A DNA stretch of 64,000 bases from Acrocarpospora macrocephala. GTDB lineage: Bacteria > Actinomycetota > Actinomycetes > Streptosporangiales > Streptosporangiaceae. Positions 16,304 through 24,662 of this stretch are shown here, piece by piece. Every line of letters begins with the position of its first letter. The stretch's first letter is position 1. The notes below the pieces were generated by a model. It searched no databases. It saw only the letters and a list, made by a program, of their open reading frames with translations, and was not told where the DNA came from. The position numbers and the translations under genes are program-made. The DNA is taken from contig NZ_BLAE01000049.1 in assembly GCF_009687865.1 (NCBI RefSeq), forward strand, positions 1 to 64,000, given 5' to 3'.

Positions 16304-17482
16304 ATGCGCCGCGTGATCATTCTCGTCCTGGCGACCCTGTGCTCCGGGTACACGTCGGTGACGGCACAGGTCACGGCACCGATCATCACGATCTCTCCCC
16401 GGCCTGACGACCTGCGAGCCCGCCCGGACCTGGGCCTGGTCGTGCGGATACGGTACGGCACGCTGACCGGCGTGACCGCGTTCGCGGGCAGCAGACCGGT
16501 GCCGGGCATCTTCAACGGCGACCGTACGGTCTGGCGCTCGACCTGGACCCTCACCCCCGGCATCGACCACGTGGTCAACGTCTCCGCCACCGGCGCCGGG
16601 GGCGCTGTCCGCCAGGCGAGCAGGTTCCATACCCTGCCGCCGTCCGGCCCCGCCGGGGACGTGGCCATCGCCCCGCTGCCCGGCGAGACCGTCGGCGTCG
16701 GCATGCCGATCGTGGTGACCTTCAACACCCCCGTCACCGACCGGGCCGCCATCGAACGCGCCCTGGAGGTCAAGGCCCCCCGCCCGGCCGAAGGCGCCTG
16801 GCACTGGTTAGGCCCCACCGAGGTCGTCTTCCGCCCGCGCCGGTTCTGGCGGGCCCGCCAGCAGATCGTCCTCACCGCCCATCTGGGCGGCGCGCGCCTC
16901 TCCCCCGGCGTGTACGGCACCGCCGACCGCACCGTCAGCTTCACCATCGGCCGCAAGATGACCAGCACGGTCGACACGCTCACCCACCAGATGATCGTCA
17001 GACGCGACGGCGCGATCGTCCAGCGCATGCCGATCAGCGCCGGAAGGGCCACGAGCTGGGAATACACCACCACCAGCGGGATGCACCTGGTCATGGACAA
17101 GGGCAACCCGGTCCGCATGGTGTCGCCCGGCCGTCGCCGGGGCGAACCCGGCTACTACGACAAGCTGATATCGCACGCGGTCCGGATCTCCAACAGCGGG
17201 GAATATGTGCACGCGTTCAACAACATCTGGGCCCAGGGACGGCAAAACGTCAGCCACGGATGCGTGAACGCCGCACCCGCCCAGGCCGCCTGGTTCTACG
17301 CCAACTCGCTGCGCGGCGACCCCGTGCTGATCACGGGCACCAAGCGGGTGCTGGAACCTGACAACGGCTGGGGTTTCTGGCAACTTTCGTGGCAGGAGTG
17401 GCTCGCTGGAAGCGCACTGCATGCTCCAACGCTTGTGAATTCGTTCATCGCCCCGCCCCTACGCCCGGTTTCTGACATGTAG
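16304..17482 (+). CDS. L,D-transpeptidase with N-terminal Ig-like domains
   Basis: A 392-residue exported cell-wall enzyme that makes 3-3 crosslinks or otherwise remodels peptidoglycan. A signal peptide (MRRVIILVLATLCSGYTS) is followed by two Ig-like domains (about 25-115 and 120-230). The YkuD catalytic domain carries the motif with His in YVHAFNNIW and the active-site Cys in SHGCVNAAPAQAAWF. The tail after the catalytic domain (DNGWGFWQLSWQEW) matches mycobacterial-type Ldt enzymes. A cysteine lies in the signal region but does not form a good lipobox, so lipid anchoring is doubtful. Confidence 0.9.
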   Translation: MRRVIILVLATLCSGYTSVTAQVTAPIITISPRPDDLRARPDLGLVVRIRYGTLTGVTAFAGSRPVPGIFNGDRTVWRSTWTLTPGIDHVVNVSATGAGGAVRQASRFHTLPPSGPAGDVAIAPLPGETVGVGMPIVVTFNTPVTDRAAIERALEVKAPRPAEGAWHWLGPTEVVFRPRRFWRARQQIVLTAHLGGARLSPGVYGTADRTVSFTIGRKMTSTVDTLTHQMIVRRDGAIVQRMPISAGRATSWEYTTTSGMHLVMDKGNPVRMVSPGRRRGEPGYYDKLISHAVRISNSGEYVHAFNNIWAQGRQNVSHGCVNAAPAQAAWFYANSLRGDPVLITGTKRVLEPDNGWGFWQLSWQEWLAGSALHAPTLVNSFIAPPLRPVSDM

Positions 17483-17539
17483 CGTGAAAAGTGGAACCCC
17501 GCAGAGTGGGGGTCCGTTGAACGCTATGGAGGGCGGGCA

Positions 17540-17971
17540 ATGGACTCGTGGATCGTCTGGTTGATACTCGCGGCGGCACTCGGCGTCGCGGAGATTTTCA
17601 CGCTTACCGCCGCGCTGGGGCTCATCTCGGTCGCGGCCCTGCTCACCGCCGGAGTGGCAGCCGTCGGGCTCCCGCCCGCTCTGCAACTCCTCGTCTTCGT
17701 GCTCACTTCGATCGCCGGCGTGGTGGTCATCAAGCCCATCGCCCAGCGCCACATACAACAGGCTCCCGGCCAGCGGTTCGGGGTGTCCGCTCTGGTCGGC
17801 AAGTCCGCGTACGTGACCCGGGAGGTCACCGGCCGGGACGGCCGGGTCCGCATCGGCGGGGAGGAATGGTCCGCTCGGGCCTATGACGAAACCCTCGTCA
17901 TCCCCGTCGGCGCCACTGTCGACGTCTTCGAGATCGAAGGAGCCACCGCGCTCGTCTACCCCCGGGAGTGA
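17540..17971 (+). CDS. NfeD-like membrane protein
   Basis: A 143-residue protein with membrane segments in the first 75 residues (WIVWLILAAALGVAEIFTLT, then LLVFVLTSIAGVVVIKP) and a C-terminal OB-fold (LVGKSAYVTREVTGRDGRV, then GATVDVFEIEGATALVYP). This is the short NfeD type. Such proteins pair with SPFH proteins, and here the SPFH gene follows with two bases between stop and start. GGAGGG six bases upstream supports the ATG. It probably organises membrane domains together with its partner. Confidence 0.9.
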   Translation: MDSWIVWLILAAALGVAEIFTLTAALGLISVAALLTAGVAAVGLPPALQLLVFVLTSIAGVVVIKPIAQRHIQQAPGQRFGVSALVGKSAYVTREVTGRDGRVRIGGEEWSARAYDETLVIPVGATVDVFEIEGATALVYPRE

Positions 17972-17973
17972 CC

Positions 17974-19056
17974 ATGGAAGTCGCCCTGCTCGTTGTTCTG
18001 ATCTTCGTGGTGCTGTTCGCCATGACCACGGTGCTCCGGTCCGTACGGATCGTGCCGCAGGCACGCGCGGGCAACGTGGAACGGCTCGGCCGATATCACC
18101 GGACGCTGGAACCGGGGCTGAACTTCGTCATCCCTTATGTGGATCGGGTTCGGCCGCTGATCGATCTGCGGGAACAGGTGGTGTCCTTCAAACCGCAGCC
18201 GGTCATCACCGAGGACAACCTGGTGGTGGACATCGATACCGTGCTGTACTTCCAGGTCACGGATCCGCGGGCGGCCTCCTATGAGATCGCCAACTTCATC
18301 CAGGGTGTCGAGCAGCTGACCGTGACCACGTTGCGGAACGTGGTCGGCGGGATGGATCTGGAGATGACGCTCACCTCGCGGGACACCATCAACAGCCAGT
18401 TGCGGGGGGTGCTGGACGAGGCGACCGGGAAGTGGGGGATCCGGGTGAACCGGGTCGAGATCAAGGCGATCGATCCGCCGCGGACCATCAAGGAAGCCAT
18501 GGAGAAGCAGATGCGCGCCGAACGGGACAAGCGCGCTGCGATCCTTACCGCTGAGGGTTTCCGGCAGTCGCAGATTCTCACCGCCGAAGGTGAGAAGCAG
18601 AGCGCGATTCTGCGCGCTGAAGGTGAGCGGACGGCTCAGATTCTGAAGGCCGAAGGTCAGTCGCAGGCGATCGACGAGGTCTTCCAGGCGGTTCATCGGA
18701 ACGACCCTGATCCGAAACTTCTCGCCTACCAGTACCTGCAGATGCTGCCCCAACTCGCGCAGGGCCCCGGCAATACGTTCTGGGTCATTCCCAGTGAGGT
18801 CACCTCGGCTCTGCAGGGCGTCTCGAAGGCCTTCACCGAAGCCCTGCCGCAGTCGGCGGCGACCCGCGAACGCCAGGTCAGCCAGGCCGGCAGCGAAGCA
18901 GTCGCCGAAGCCGAACGTGCCGCCGCCGAAGCCAAGGCGGAAGCGGATGAGCCTCTGGGGCTGCCGCGGTCGATCGAATCCGGTAACGCCGTGACTGACG
19001 CTTTGAAGGAGTTCACGGCTCAGCCGGAGCATGCCGAAAGGCCTAGGGAGAGCTGA
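17974..19056 (+). CDS. SPFH/band 7 protein (stomatin/QmcA-like)
   Basis: A 360-residue membrane-anchored scaffold. An N-terminal hydrophobic segment (ALLVVLIFVVLFAMTTVL) is followed by the band-7 domain (RLGRYHRTLEPGLNFVIPYV, then LREQVVSFKPQPVITEDN). A long charged coiled coil contains the repeated units ILTAEGFRQSQ, ILTAEGEKQSA and ILRAEGERTAQ. The tail is rich in Ala and Glu. ATG 17974 follows GGGAG by five bases; the frame's GTG at 17968 overlaps the NfeD stop. NfeD and SPFH form the usual two-gene operon of this family. Confidence 0.92.
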   Translation: MEVALLVVLIFVVLFAMTTVLRSVRIVPQARAGNVERLGRYHRTLEPGLNFVIPYVDRVRPLIDLREQVVSFKPQPVITEDNLVVDIDTVLYFQVTDPRAASYEIANFIQGVEQLTVTTLRNVVGGMDLEMTLTSRDTINSQLRGVLDEATGKWGIRVNRVEIKAIDPPRTIKEAMEKQMRAERDKRAAILTAEGFRQSQILTAEGEKQSAILRAEGERTAQILKAEGQSQAIDEVFQAVHRNDPDPKLLAYQYLQMLPQLAQGPGNTFWVIPSEVTSALQGVSKAFTEALPQSAATRERQVSQAGSEAVAEAERAAAEAKAEADEPLGLPRSIESGNAVTDALKEFTAQPEHAERPRES

Positions 19057-19087
19057 GGTTCGCTGCCTGAAAAGGCTGAGGTCCGTA

Positions 19088-19220
19088 GCGGGTGGGCAGG
19101 GCGGACACTCCGGCCGACCGTGATAGCTAGCCTCTCGTTAGCCGCATTCGCGGCCATCGCGGGCGCGGTGGTCTCTGGCACGGTCTTACGTCGGCCTACG
19201 TGTCCGCCCTGCCCACCCGC
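19088..19220. repeat. Structured element with perfect 21-base inverted ends
   Basis: The 21-base arms 19088-19108 and 19200-19220 are perfect reverse complements (GCGGGTGGGCAGGGCGGACA plus one base). A second pair, GGCCGAC at 19112-19118 and GTCGGCC at 19190-19196, has the same centre, so one long interrupted stem forms. It lies past the end of the SPFH gene in a stretch of 266 bases with no gene. It could be a terminator, a miniature inverted-repeat element or a structured RNA. Confidence 0.6.
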
Positions 19221-19322
19221 GGGGTGACCCGCCGTACTTCGCATCGGTCCTTAGGAACCAAGACAAGCGTCGCCCGCTACGGCCGATCATGCTCAAGAAC
19301 CGCCTGCCGAGTGGATTTCCCG

Positions 19323-19592
19323 TTACGACGTGGAGCCGGACTTGGTTGTGGCGCCCTCAATGATTAGTTCGAGGCATTCGCGGAACAGGTCGTCGACGGT
19401 GCGGCCGGGTTGGAAGTATTCGGTGATGGCGGCCATCACGGTTGGGTGCTTTTCGGTGAATGTGGCCATGTCGAAGTCCTTCAATGCGTCCGCGTCGGGG
19501 CGGGGGGCCTGCTCTTCCAGGACGTGGCCGACCGTGAAGCTCGTCCGCCCGGCCTCCTCGCGTGCTGGTGGCATGGCAGGGCCGGATCGCCG
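19323..19592 (-). pseudogene. C-terminal remnant of a TetR-family regulator
   Basis: The minus-strand frame ending at 19323 reads AGRTSFTVGHVLEEQAPRPD, then AAITEYFQPGRTVDDLFREC, then LELIIEGATTKSGS. This matches the end of the TetR_C effector-binding domain (tetracycline-repressor type). The DNA-binding half is missing: upstream the frame runs antisense into the start of the neighbouring oxidoreductase gene. No start codon or ribosome site fits the remnant. It is probably what is left of a divergent regulator of that enzyme. Confidence 0.6.
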
Positions 19593-19614
19593 CCTTCTTC
19601 GGTCGGGAGTTGTG

Positions 19615-20574
19615 ATGAAGGCAGCGGTGTTACACGAGGTCGGCGGCATTCCACGGTATGAGGATTTCCCGGATCCGGTGGCCGCCGAGGATGAGGTGAT
19701 CATCGACGTGAAGGCGGTCGCTGTCGAGAATGTCGACAAAATGATCGCGGCAGGCAGGCACTACGCGAGCAAGAAGTTCATCGATGAGTTGCCGGCGATC
19801 CCCGCCTTCGACGGCATCGGCACGCTGCCGGACGGCGCTCTCGTCGGGTTCGGCAACATCCGCCCGCCCTATGGCGCGCTTGCCGAGAAGACCGTGGTGC
19901 CGGGCAACTCGTTCGTCCCGATCGCCGAGGGCATCGATCCGGCCGTCGCGACCGTGCTGGGTACAGCCATCACCGGCATGTCCATCAAGACCGCCGCGGG
20001 GTTCGTTCGTGGTGAGACGGTGCTGGTGCAGGGCGCTACCGGGGTCGCCGGGCGGCTCGCGGTCAAGGTAGCTCGGCTGCTCGGCGCCGGGCGGATTGTC
20101 GCGACCGGCCGTGACGACGGCCAACTGCGCGAGGTGCAGGCTATCGGCGCCGACACAGTGATCAACACGGCGGTCTCAGACGAGGCGCTGGCGCAGGCGT
20201 TCACCGACGCCAAGGGGGACGGCTACGACGTCGTCGTGGACTTCCTCTGGGGTCGGCCGACCGAGATCCTGCTGCGCTCGCTGATCCCGGAGTCTTTCGC
20301 GTTCCCCAAGCCGACCCGGTTGATCCAGGTCGGCGAGTCGGCCGGGACCGAGCTCACCCTCGCCGCGGGGAGTCTGCGCACCTCCGGGGTCGAGATCTAT
20401 GGCGTGGCCAAGGGACTCAGCCCGGAGACCATGGGCGAGATGTCCGGGCAGATCGTGACGTGGGCGCAGTCCGGTGAGCTCACGTTCGACGTGGAGAAGG
20501 TGCCGCTGAGCGAGATCGAGACCGCCTGGCAACGGACCGATCTGCGGGGCAAACGCCTTGTCGTGGTGCCGTGA
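19615..20574 (+). CDS. Quinone oxidoreductase-like NADPH-dependent dehydrogenase (MDR family)
   Basis: A 319-residue medium-chain dehydrogenase/reductase without zinc ligands. It opens with MKAAVLHEVGGIPRYEDFPD, has a GroES-like domain (GIGTLPDGALVGFGN), then a Rossmann motif VLVQGATGVAGRLAVKVARL near residue 140. The cofactor-specific strand ends in VATGRDD, consistent with NADPH. ATG 19615 has GGGAG five bases upstream; the longer open frame is antisense to the TetR remnant. It probably reduces quinones or enones. The substrate is unknown. Confidence 0.85.
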   Translation: MKAAVLHEVGGIPRYEDFPDPVAAEDEVIIDVKAVAVENVDKMIAAGRHYASKKFIDELPAIPAFDGIGTLPDGALVGFGNIRPPYGALAEKTVVPGNSFVPIAEGIDPAVATVLGTAITGMSIKTAAGFVRGETVLVQGATGVAGRLAVKVARLLGAGRIVATGRDDGQLREVQAIGADTVINTAVSDEALAQAFTDAKGDGYDVVVDFLWGRPTEILLRSLIPESFAFPKPTRLIQVGESAGTELTLAAGSLRTSGVEIYGVAKGLSPETMGEMSGQIVTWAQSGELTFDVEKVPLSEIETAWQRTDLRGKRLVVVP

Positions 20575-20604
20575 CCGACACCGCCGGACCGCGAGTTGGG
20601 GCGA

Positions 20605-22230
20605 TCAGCCGGAGGCTTTATTGATTGCTTTGGTGAAGTTTTGGAATCTTGTTAGTTCTTCTTGGGCTGGGGTGAGGACTAGGCGTTCGCCTACCTCGGT
20701 GACGCTTGTTTGGAGGGCTTTGTTGGCTTTGTGGGCGCGGTGTCTTCCGCCTAGCCAGGCTGCCAGGCGGGAGAGGAGGGCGACGAGCAAGCCGGTGATG
20801 GCTCCGCCTAGGAGGAGGGCGGTGGGCCAGGGGAGGCGGCCGATGGTGGGGGCGGAGGCTTCTGGGAGTTGGAGGTAGCTGAGGCCGAAGTAGGCCAGGA
20901 GCCAGAGGGCGCCGGCGATCATGATGGCGAAGAGCAGCCACTGGAGGAGGCCGACCGCGCGCCACCAGTGGGGGCGTTTGGAGACGCCGAGCGAGGTGGT
21001 CGCGACGGCTCGGTCGAGGGTGTCGGCGAGGTCGTCGGTTCTGCTGCGGGCCGCGTGCCTGACCACTGCCGCCCAGGGTTCAGGGACTCCGGTGGCGACA
21101 TCTGAGCCGATCTGCCTGATTGCCGTGTCCAGCTGTGATCGTTGTACGGCGGTCGGGCTGGGCAGCGAGCTCCGTCCGGCCACCCAGACATCGTTGGGTG
21201 AGCTCCCGGAAGACGGGGTGAGGTGGAAACGCCGGAGCGGGTCGGGGCGGAATTTGCGGAGCCAGCGGGTGATGGGCCAGCCGGTGGCCATGATCGCGCG
21301 GTGGCGATGGGCTTTGGCGACGGCTTCCACGACCAGGGGCACGCCGGCGGCTTGGGCGAGGGCGTCCGCGAGTGGTTTGGTGAGGCGGTCGACGGAGTCC
21401 GTACCGGATCTGGGGGTGAGGTTGGCGGCGGCGGCGAGGGTGTCGGCGGCGGTGACCACGTCGGCGGACAGCCGGGCGGACCAGGCGCGGCGGCGGGCCA
21501 CCTTCTGGGTGAGCATGCCACGCAACTCGGTCAAACCCTGTCCGGTACGCGCCGAGGTGCCCAGCACCGGAACCCCATCCAGTCCGTCCTGCGCGAGTAG
21601 TCGCACGAGGTCGTCCAGGCAGCGCTTGATCGCCTGTTCGGGCAGCCGGTCGATCTGGTTGAGCACGATGACCGTGACGTCCTTGTGGCGGGCCAGCGGG
21701 CGCAGGTAACGATCGTGGATGGCCGCGTCCGCGTACTTCTGCGGATCAAGCACCCACACCAGCAGATCGACGACGGCGACCAGCCGATCGACCTCCTGCC
21801 GGTGGGACAGCTCGATCGAATCGTGGTCGGGCAGGTCGAGAAGGATCAACCCGGACAGCGGATTGTCCCCGCTGCCCATCGAATGGCGGCGCGGCACATC
21901 CAGCCAGTCGAGCAGCGGCCCGGAACCGTCCGGATCCCAGAGCGCCGCCCGCGCCTTCGACGTCGTCGGCCGAGTCACCCCCACCGGCGAGAGCGATGAC
22001 CCGGCAAACACGTTGAACAGCGACGATTTCCCGCTCCCCGTGGCCCCGGCCAGCGCCACCACGGTGTGATCGACCGACAGACTGCCCCGCACCCCGGCCC
22101 GCGACACCACCTTCCGCGCCTCCGCCACGACCGACCCATCCAGCCGCCCCTCAGCCAGCTCCGCCGCCGAACCGAGCGCCTGCAGCCGATCCTCCAGCGG
22201 AACCTCCCGACCCCTGCGCAAGATCTTCAC
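20605..22230 (-). CDS. Dynamin-like/YfjP-type GTPase, second of a pair
   Basis: A 541-residue GTPase with P-loop GATGSGKSSLFN near residue 62, switch Thr region VGVTRPTTSKARAAL, G3-like LLDLPDHDSIE and G4 LNQIDRLPEQ. The C-terminal part carries two hydrophobic stretches (LLQWLLFAIMIAGALWLLAY and ALLLGGAITGLLVALL), so it is membrane-bound. It overlaps the first GTPase gene in ATGA (22227-22230). Pairs of overlapping membrane dynamin-like GTPases are known in sporulating actinomycetes as DynA/DynB, which stabilise FtsZ rings in sporulation septa. This pair is a plausible homologue by layout and features, but I could not align it. Confidence 0.75.
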   Translation of the reverse strand: MKILRRGREVPLEDRLQALGSAAELAEGRLDGSVVAEARKVVSRAGVRGSLSVDHTVVALAGATGSGKSSLFNVFAGSSLSPVGVTRPTTSKARAALWDPDGSGPLLDWLDVPRRHSMGSGDNPLSGLILLDLPDHDSIELSHRQEVDRLVAVVDLLVWVLDPQKYADAAIHDRYLRPLARHKDVTVIVLNQIDRLPEQAIKRCLDDLVRLLAQDGLDGVPVLGTSARTGQGLTELRGMLTQKVARRRAWSARLSADVVTAADTLAAAANLTPRSGTDSVDRLTKPLADALAQAAGVPLVVEAVAKAHRHRAIMATGWPITRWLRKFRPDPLRRFHLTPSSGSSPNDVWVAGRSSLPSPTAVQRSQLDTAIRQIGSDVATGVPEPWAAVVRHAARSRTDDLADTLDRAVATTSLGVSKRPHWWRAVGLLQWLLFAIMIAGALWLLAYFGLSYLQLPEASAPTIGRLPWPTALLLGGAITGLLVALLSRLAAWLGGRHRAHKANKALQTSVTEVGERLVLTPAQEELTRFQNFTKAINKASG

Positions 22231-23939
22231 GCCGGAAGCTCCCGTTTCCGCTCCTGTACGGCCCGCGCCGCCACCCGCAAAGCCCCCGAATCCGGCGCGC
22301 CCAGACCCTCCAGCAGCGCGGTGAAGCGCACCTCCTCACCGTCCAGCAACGATCGCACGCGAGCTCGCAGATCGGCCCGCGCCCGATCGGTGAGCGTGCG
22401 TACCGCCTGATCCCCGAAGACGGCTTCGAGCAGTTTCTGGCTGAGCACGCTGGTGCCGCCCGCGATCCCGATCTCGATTCCGGTCAGGCCGCCTGTGGAC
22501 GCGAAAACGGCCAGCATCAGCAGCAGTCCGAGACCGTTCACCCCGAACGACGCCGCCCTCGCCGAGCTGCGCTTGCCGGCGCCCTCGGATCTGACGAGAT
22601 CGAGCACGTACCCTTGCCAGTCGCGTACCGCGGTCGCCGCCTGCCCGGCCAGCCCTTGCGAGGACCTCCCGAGCCGTCCCGCCGTGGCGACCCCCGCGCG
22701 TTCCAGCAGATCCCGGCCCGACGGCGTGGCCAGCCACGACTCGACGGCACGCTCGGCCGCGCCGTCGGCGGTGGCTCTGATGAGGGACTCGACCCCACTC
22801 TCCAGGGCAGTTCTCAACTGGCGATCCGGGGCGGGCCTGCCGGTGATGACGGCCACGATCCGGTCGCGCAGCCAGCCGACCCTGGTCTCCAGCGACCGCA
22901 TCAGGTCGCCGGTGCCGATGAAATCCTGCCAGCGGGCCAGCACCTCGCCACGCAGCAGCGAGCCGTCCCGCATGCCCTCGTCGAATCCGCTCATTCCGAC
23001 GTCGTAGCTACGCTCGGCCATTCCGCGCAGTTCCCCGATGCCGAGCCGCTGCCGATCCGCCGCGTCGGCCAGCACGGGAACCCGTACGGAGAGGCTGTCC
23101 AGCGCCCCCGCCAACGTCTGCCGGACTACCTCGCCACGCGCCTTCGCGTCGGCGGACAGGTCGGCCAGCCACTCCTTCACCGGGCGTACGACGGTTTCCG
23201 GCAGGCGGGCGTTTTCCTCCGGAAGAATCAGCTCAGGGATCACGAAAAGCGGCGTTCCGCCCAGGCCATTGGCTCCGAGCAGCCGCCGCAGGTCCTTGGT
23301 GACCGGATCGAGTGCCTCCGCCGGGACCCGCTGCAGGATGATCCCCAGCGCCGTGCTGCGCTCCCTGGCGATCCGGAGGAAACCCCACGGCACCTCGTCG
23401 GCGTACCGGGATGCGGTGGTCACGAACAGCCAGAGATCGGCGGCGGCCAGCAGTTGCGCGGCCAGCTCACGATTGGCGATGACCACAGAATCGATATCAG
23501 GCGCGTCCAGCAGGGCAAGCCCTTCCGGCAACGACGCCGTTTCGACGATCTTCAAGGTGCCCGGCTCGCCGGACCCCACCCCCGTGACGCGCGGCAGGCC
23601 AGGCAGCACATGGGTGGCCGTGAACCACGACACGTCCTCCGGATTGGCCACCAGCGTCGGCGCCAGCGTGGTCGGCCGCAGCACCCCCGGCACGGTCACG
23701 TCCGTCCCCACCAGCGAGTTGACCAGGGTCGATTTCCCGGCCCCCGTCGATCCGCCGACCACCGCAAGCAGTGGCGCGTCGATCGCCGCCAGCCGGGGCA
23801 GCAGGTAGTCGTCCAGCTGCCCCCGCAGCTCCTTCAAGGCACGTCGATCAGCCGCCACGTCTCCGATCGCCAGCGGAAACAGGTCGTGGTCAAGCTGACT
23901 CCGCAGACTCCGCAGAGCCGCCAGCAGCTCATCGGCCAT
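22227..23939 (-). CDS. Dynamin-like GTPase, first of a pair
   Basis: A 570-residue GTPase. P-loop GGSTGAGKSTLVNSLVG is near residue 60; VPGVLRPTTLAPTLVA is the switch I region; ALLDAPDIDSVV is the G3 motif with the Asp. The usual G4 NKxD is weak (IILQRVPAEAL), which is seen in other members of this group. Near residue 485-525 a hydrophobic hairpin (LGLLLMLAVFASTGGLTGIE) would insert in the membrane. ATG 23939 is chosen because the protein starts MADELLAALRSLRSQLDHDL there; upstream residues look non-coding. It probably works as a heteromer with the product of the overlapping downstream gene. Confidence 0.75.
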   Translation of the reverse strand: MADELLAALRSLRSQLDHDLFPLAIGDVAADRRALKELRGQLDDYLLPRLAAIDAPLLAVVGGSTGAGKSTLVNSLVGTDVTVPGVLRPTTLAPTLVANPEDVSWFTATHVLPGLPRVTGVGSGEPGTLKIVETASLPEGLALLDAPDIDSVVIANRELAAQLLAAADLWLFVTTASRYADEVPWGFLRIARERSTALGIILQRVPAEALDPVTKDLRRLLGANGLGGTPLFVIPELILPEENARLPETVVRPVKEWLADLSADAKARGEVVRQTLAGALDSLSVRVPVLADAADRQRLGIGELRGMAERSYDVGMSGFDEGMRDGSLLRGEVLARWQDFIGTGDLMRSLETRVGWLRDRIVAVITGRPAPDRQLRTALESGVESLIRATADGAAERAVESWLATPSGRDLLERAGVATAGRLGRSSQGLAGQAATAVRDWQGYVLDLVRSEGAGKRSSARAASFGVNGLGLLLMLAVFASTGGLTGIEIGIAGGTSVLSQKLLEAVFGDQAVRTLTDRARADLRARVRSLLDGEEVRFTALLEGLGAPDSGALRVAARAVQERKRELPA

Positions 23940-24119
23940 GCCCCCGACCTTCCCGGGAGATGGCCTCAGGAACGCGCCACCACACACAAATTTGCCGAGA
24001 TATCGCCGTACGCCCCGAGAAGACCCCTAACCACATGCCGAAATATCAGCTTAGGTACCCGACGCCGCTCACCTCGTTTCCCCGCGACGCCGGGGCCCGA
24101 GAGAACTTCGTCTCCATTG

Positions 24120-24165
24120 TTGACGATATTTCACATCCAGCGCTAGCGTTGTCTCTACCAGAGAC
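24120..24165 (+). promoter_or_regulatory. Promoter with dyad for the 24249 HTH gene
   Basis: TTGACG (24120-24125), 18 bases, then TAGCGT (24144-24149) form a plausible vegetative promoter. GTCTCTaccAGAGAC (24151-24165), a perfect six-base dyad, covers the expected start site and could be an operator for the downstream HTH protein. Confidence 0.4.
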
Positions 24166-24248
24166 GATGTTCAACGGATCCCGTCGGCGTCTCCGGCGTG
24201 GTAGTAGTGAGACCCCCAGAGGAGGCCGGACAGACAAGTTGGTGCACC

Positions 24249-24626
24249 ATGACCGAGCACTTCCTCGGCGTTCTCGGCATCGGCGAGGCGCTGGGGGTGA
24301 GCCGGCACGCGGTGCACAAATGGCGCTCCCGCTATCCGAGCGATTCGACTCACCCGTTCCCCGAACCCGACGTCGAAATCGACGGAGCTCCCGGCTGGCG
24401 AGCTGACCGGCTGGACGAGATCGTGCGGTGGCGCAACGGCCTGCCGGGCCGCGGCGCGGGCGGCGGCCGCCCCTCCGCCGCACGTCAGGAATACCTCCAG
24501 GCAGCGGCGGCACGCGGCCTCGACCGAGACGAAGCGTTGCGTGCCCTCGTCACCTTCACCGAAGAATTCCCCGAGATGACCGAGCCGGAACTCTGCGCCT
24601 GGCTCATCGAGAAATGGCGCTTCTAG
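24249..24626 (+). CDS. Small MerR/AlpA-like HTH DNA-binding protein
   Basis: A 125-residue protein with an N-terminal helix-turn-helix (GVLGIGEALGVSRHAVHKWR) followed by a wing-like part (WRADRLDEIVRWRNGLPGRG), as in excisionase/AlpA-type proteins. The C-terminal 45 residues (LDRDEALRALVTFTEEFPEM) are an acidic helical region. ATG at 24249 begins the domain; GAGGAGG is more than 20 bases away, so initiation context is weak. A promoter and dyad lie about 100 bases upstream. It may be autoregulated. It is separated from the hydrolase gene by 36 bases and may be cotranscribed with it. Confidence 0.65.
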   Translation: MTEHFLGVLGIGEALGVSRHAVHKWRSRYPSDSTHPFPEPDVEIDGAPGWRADRLDEIVRWRNGLPGRGAGGGRPSAARQEYLQAAAARGLDRDEALRALVTFTEEFPEMTEPELCAWLIEKWRF

Positions 24627-24662
24627 GACTTCCCGCCCGTACACCACGAAAGGCGATGACGC

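Noticed and set aside
22614-24146. 510-codon plus-strand frame across the first dynamin-like gene
   Set aside because: It is a shadow of a gene with intact GTPase motifs; no start context and no recognisable domain.
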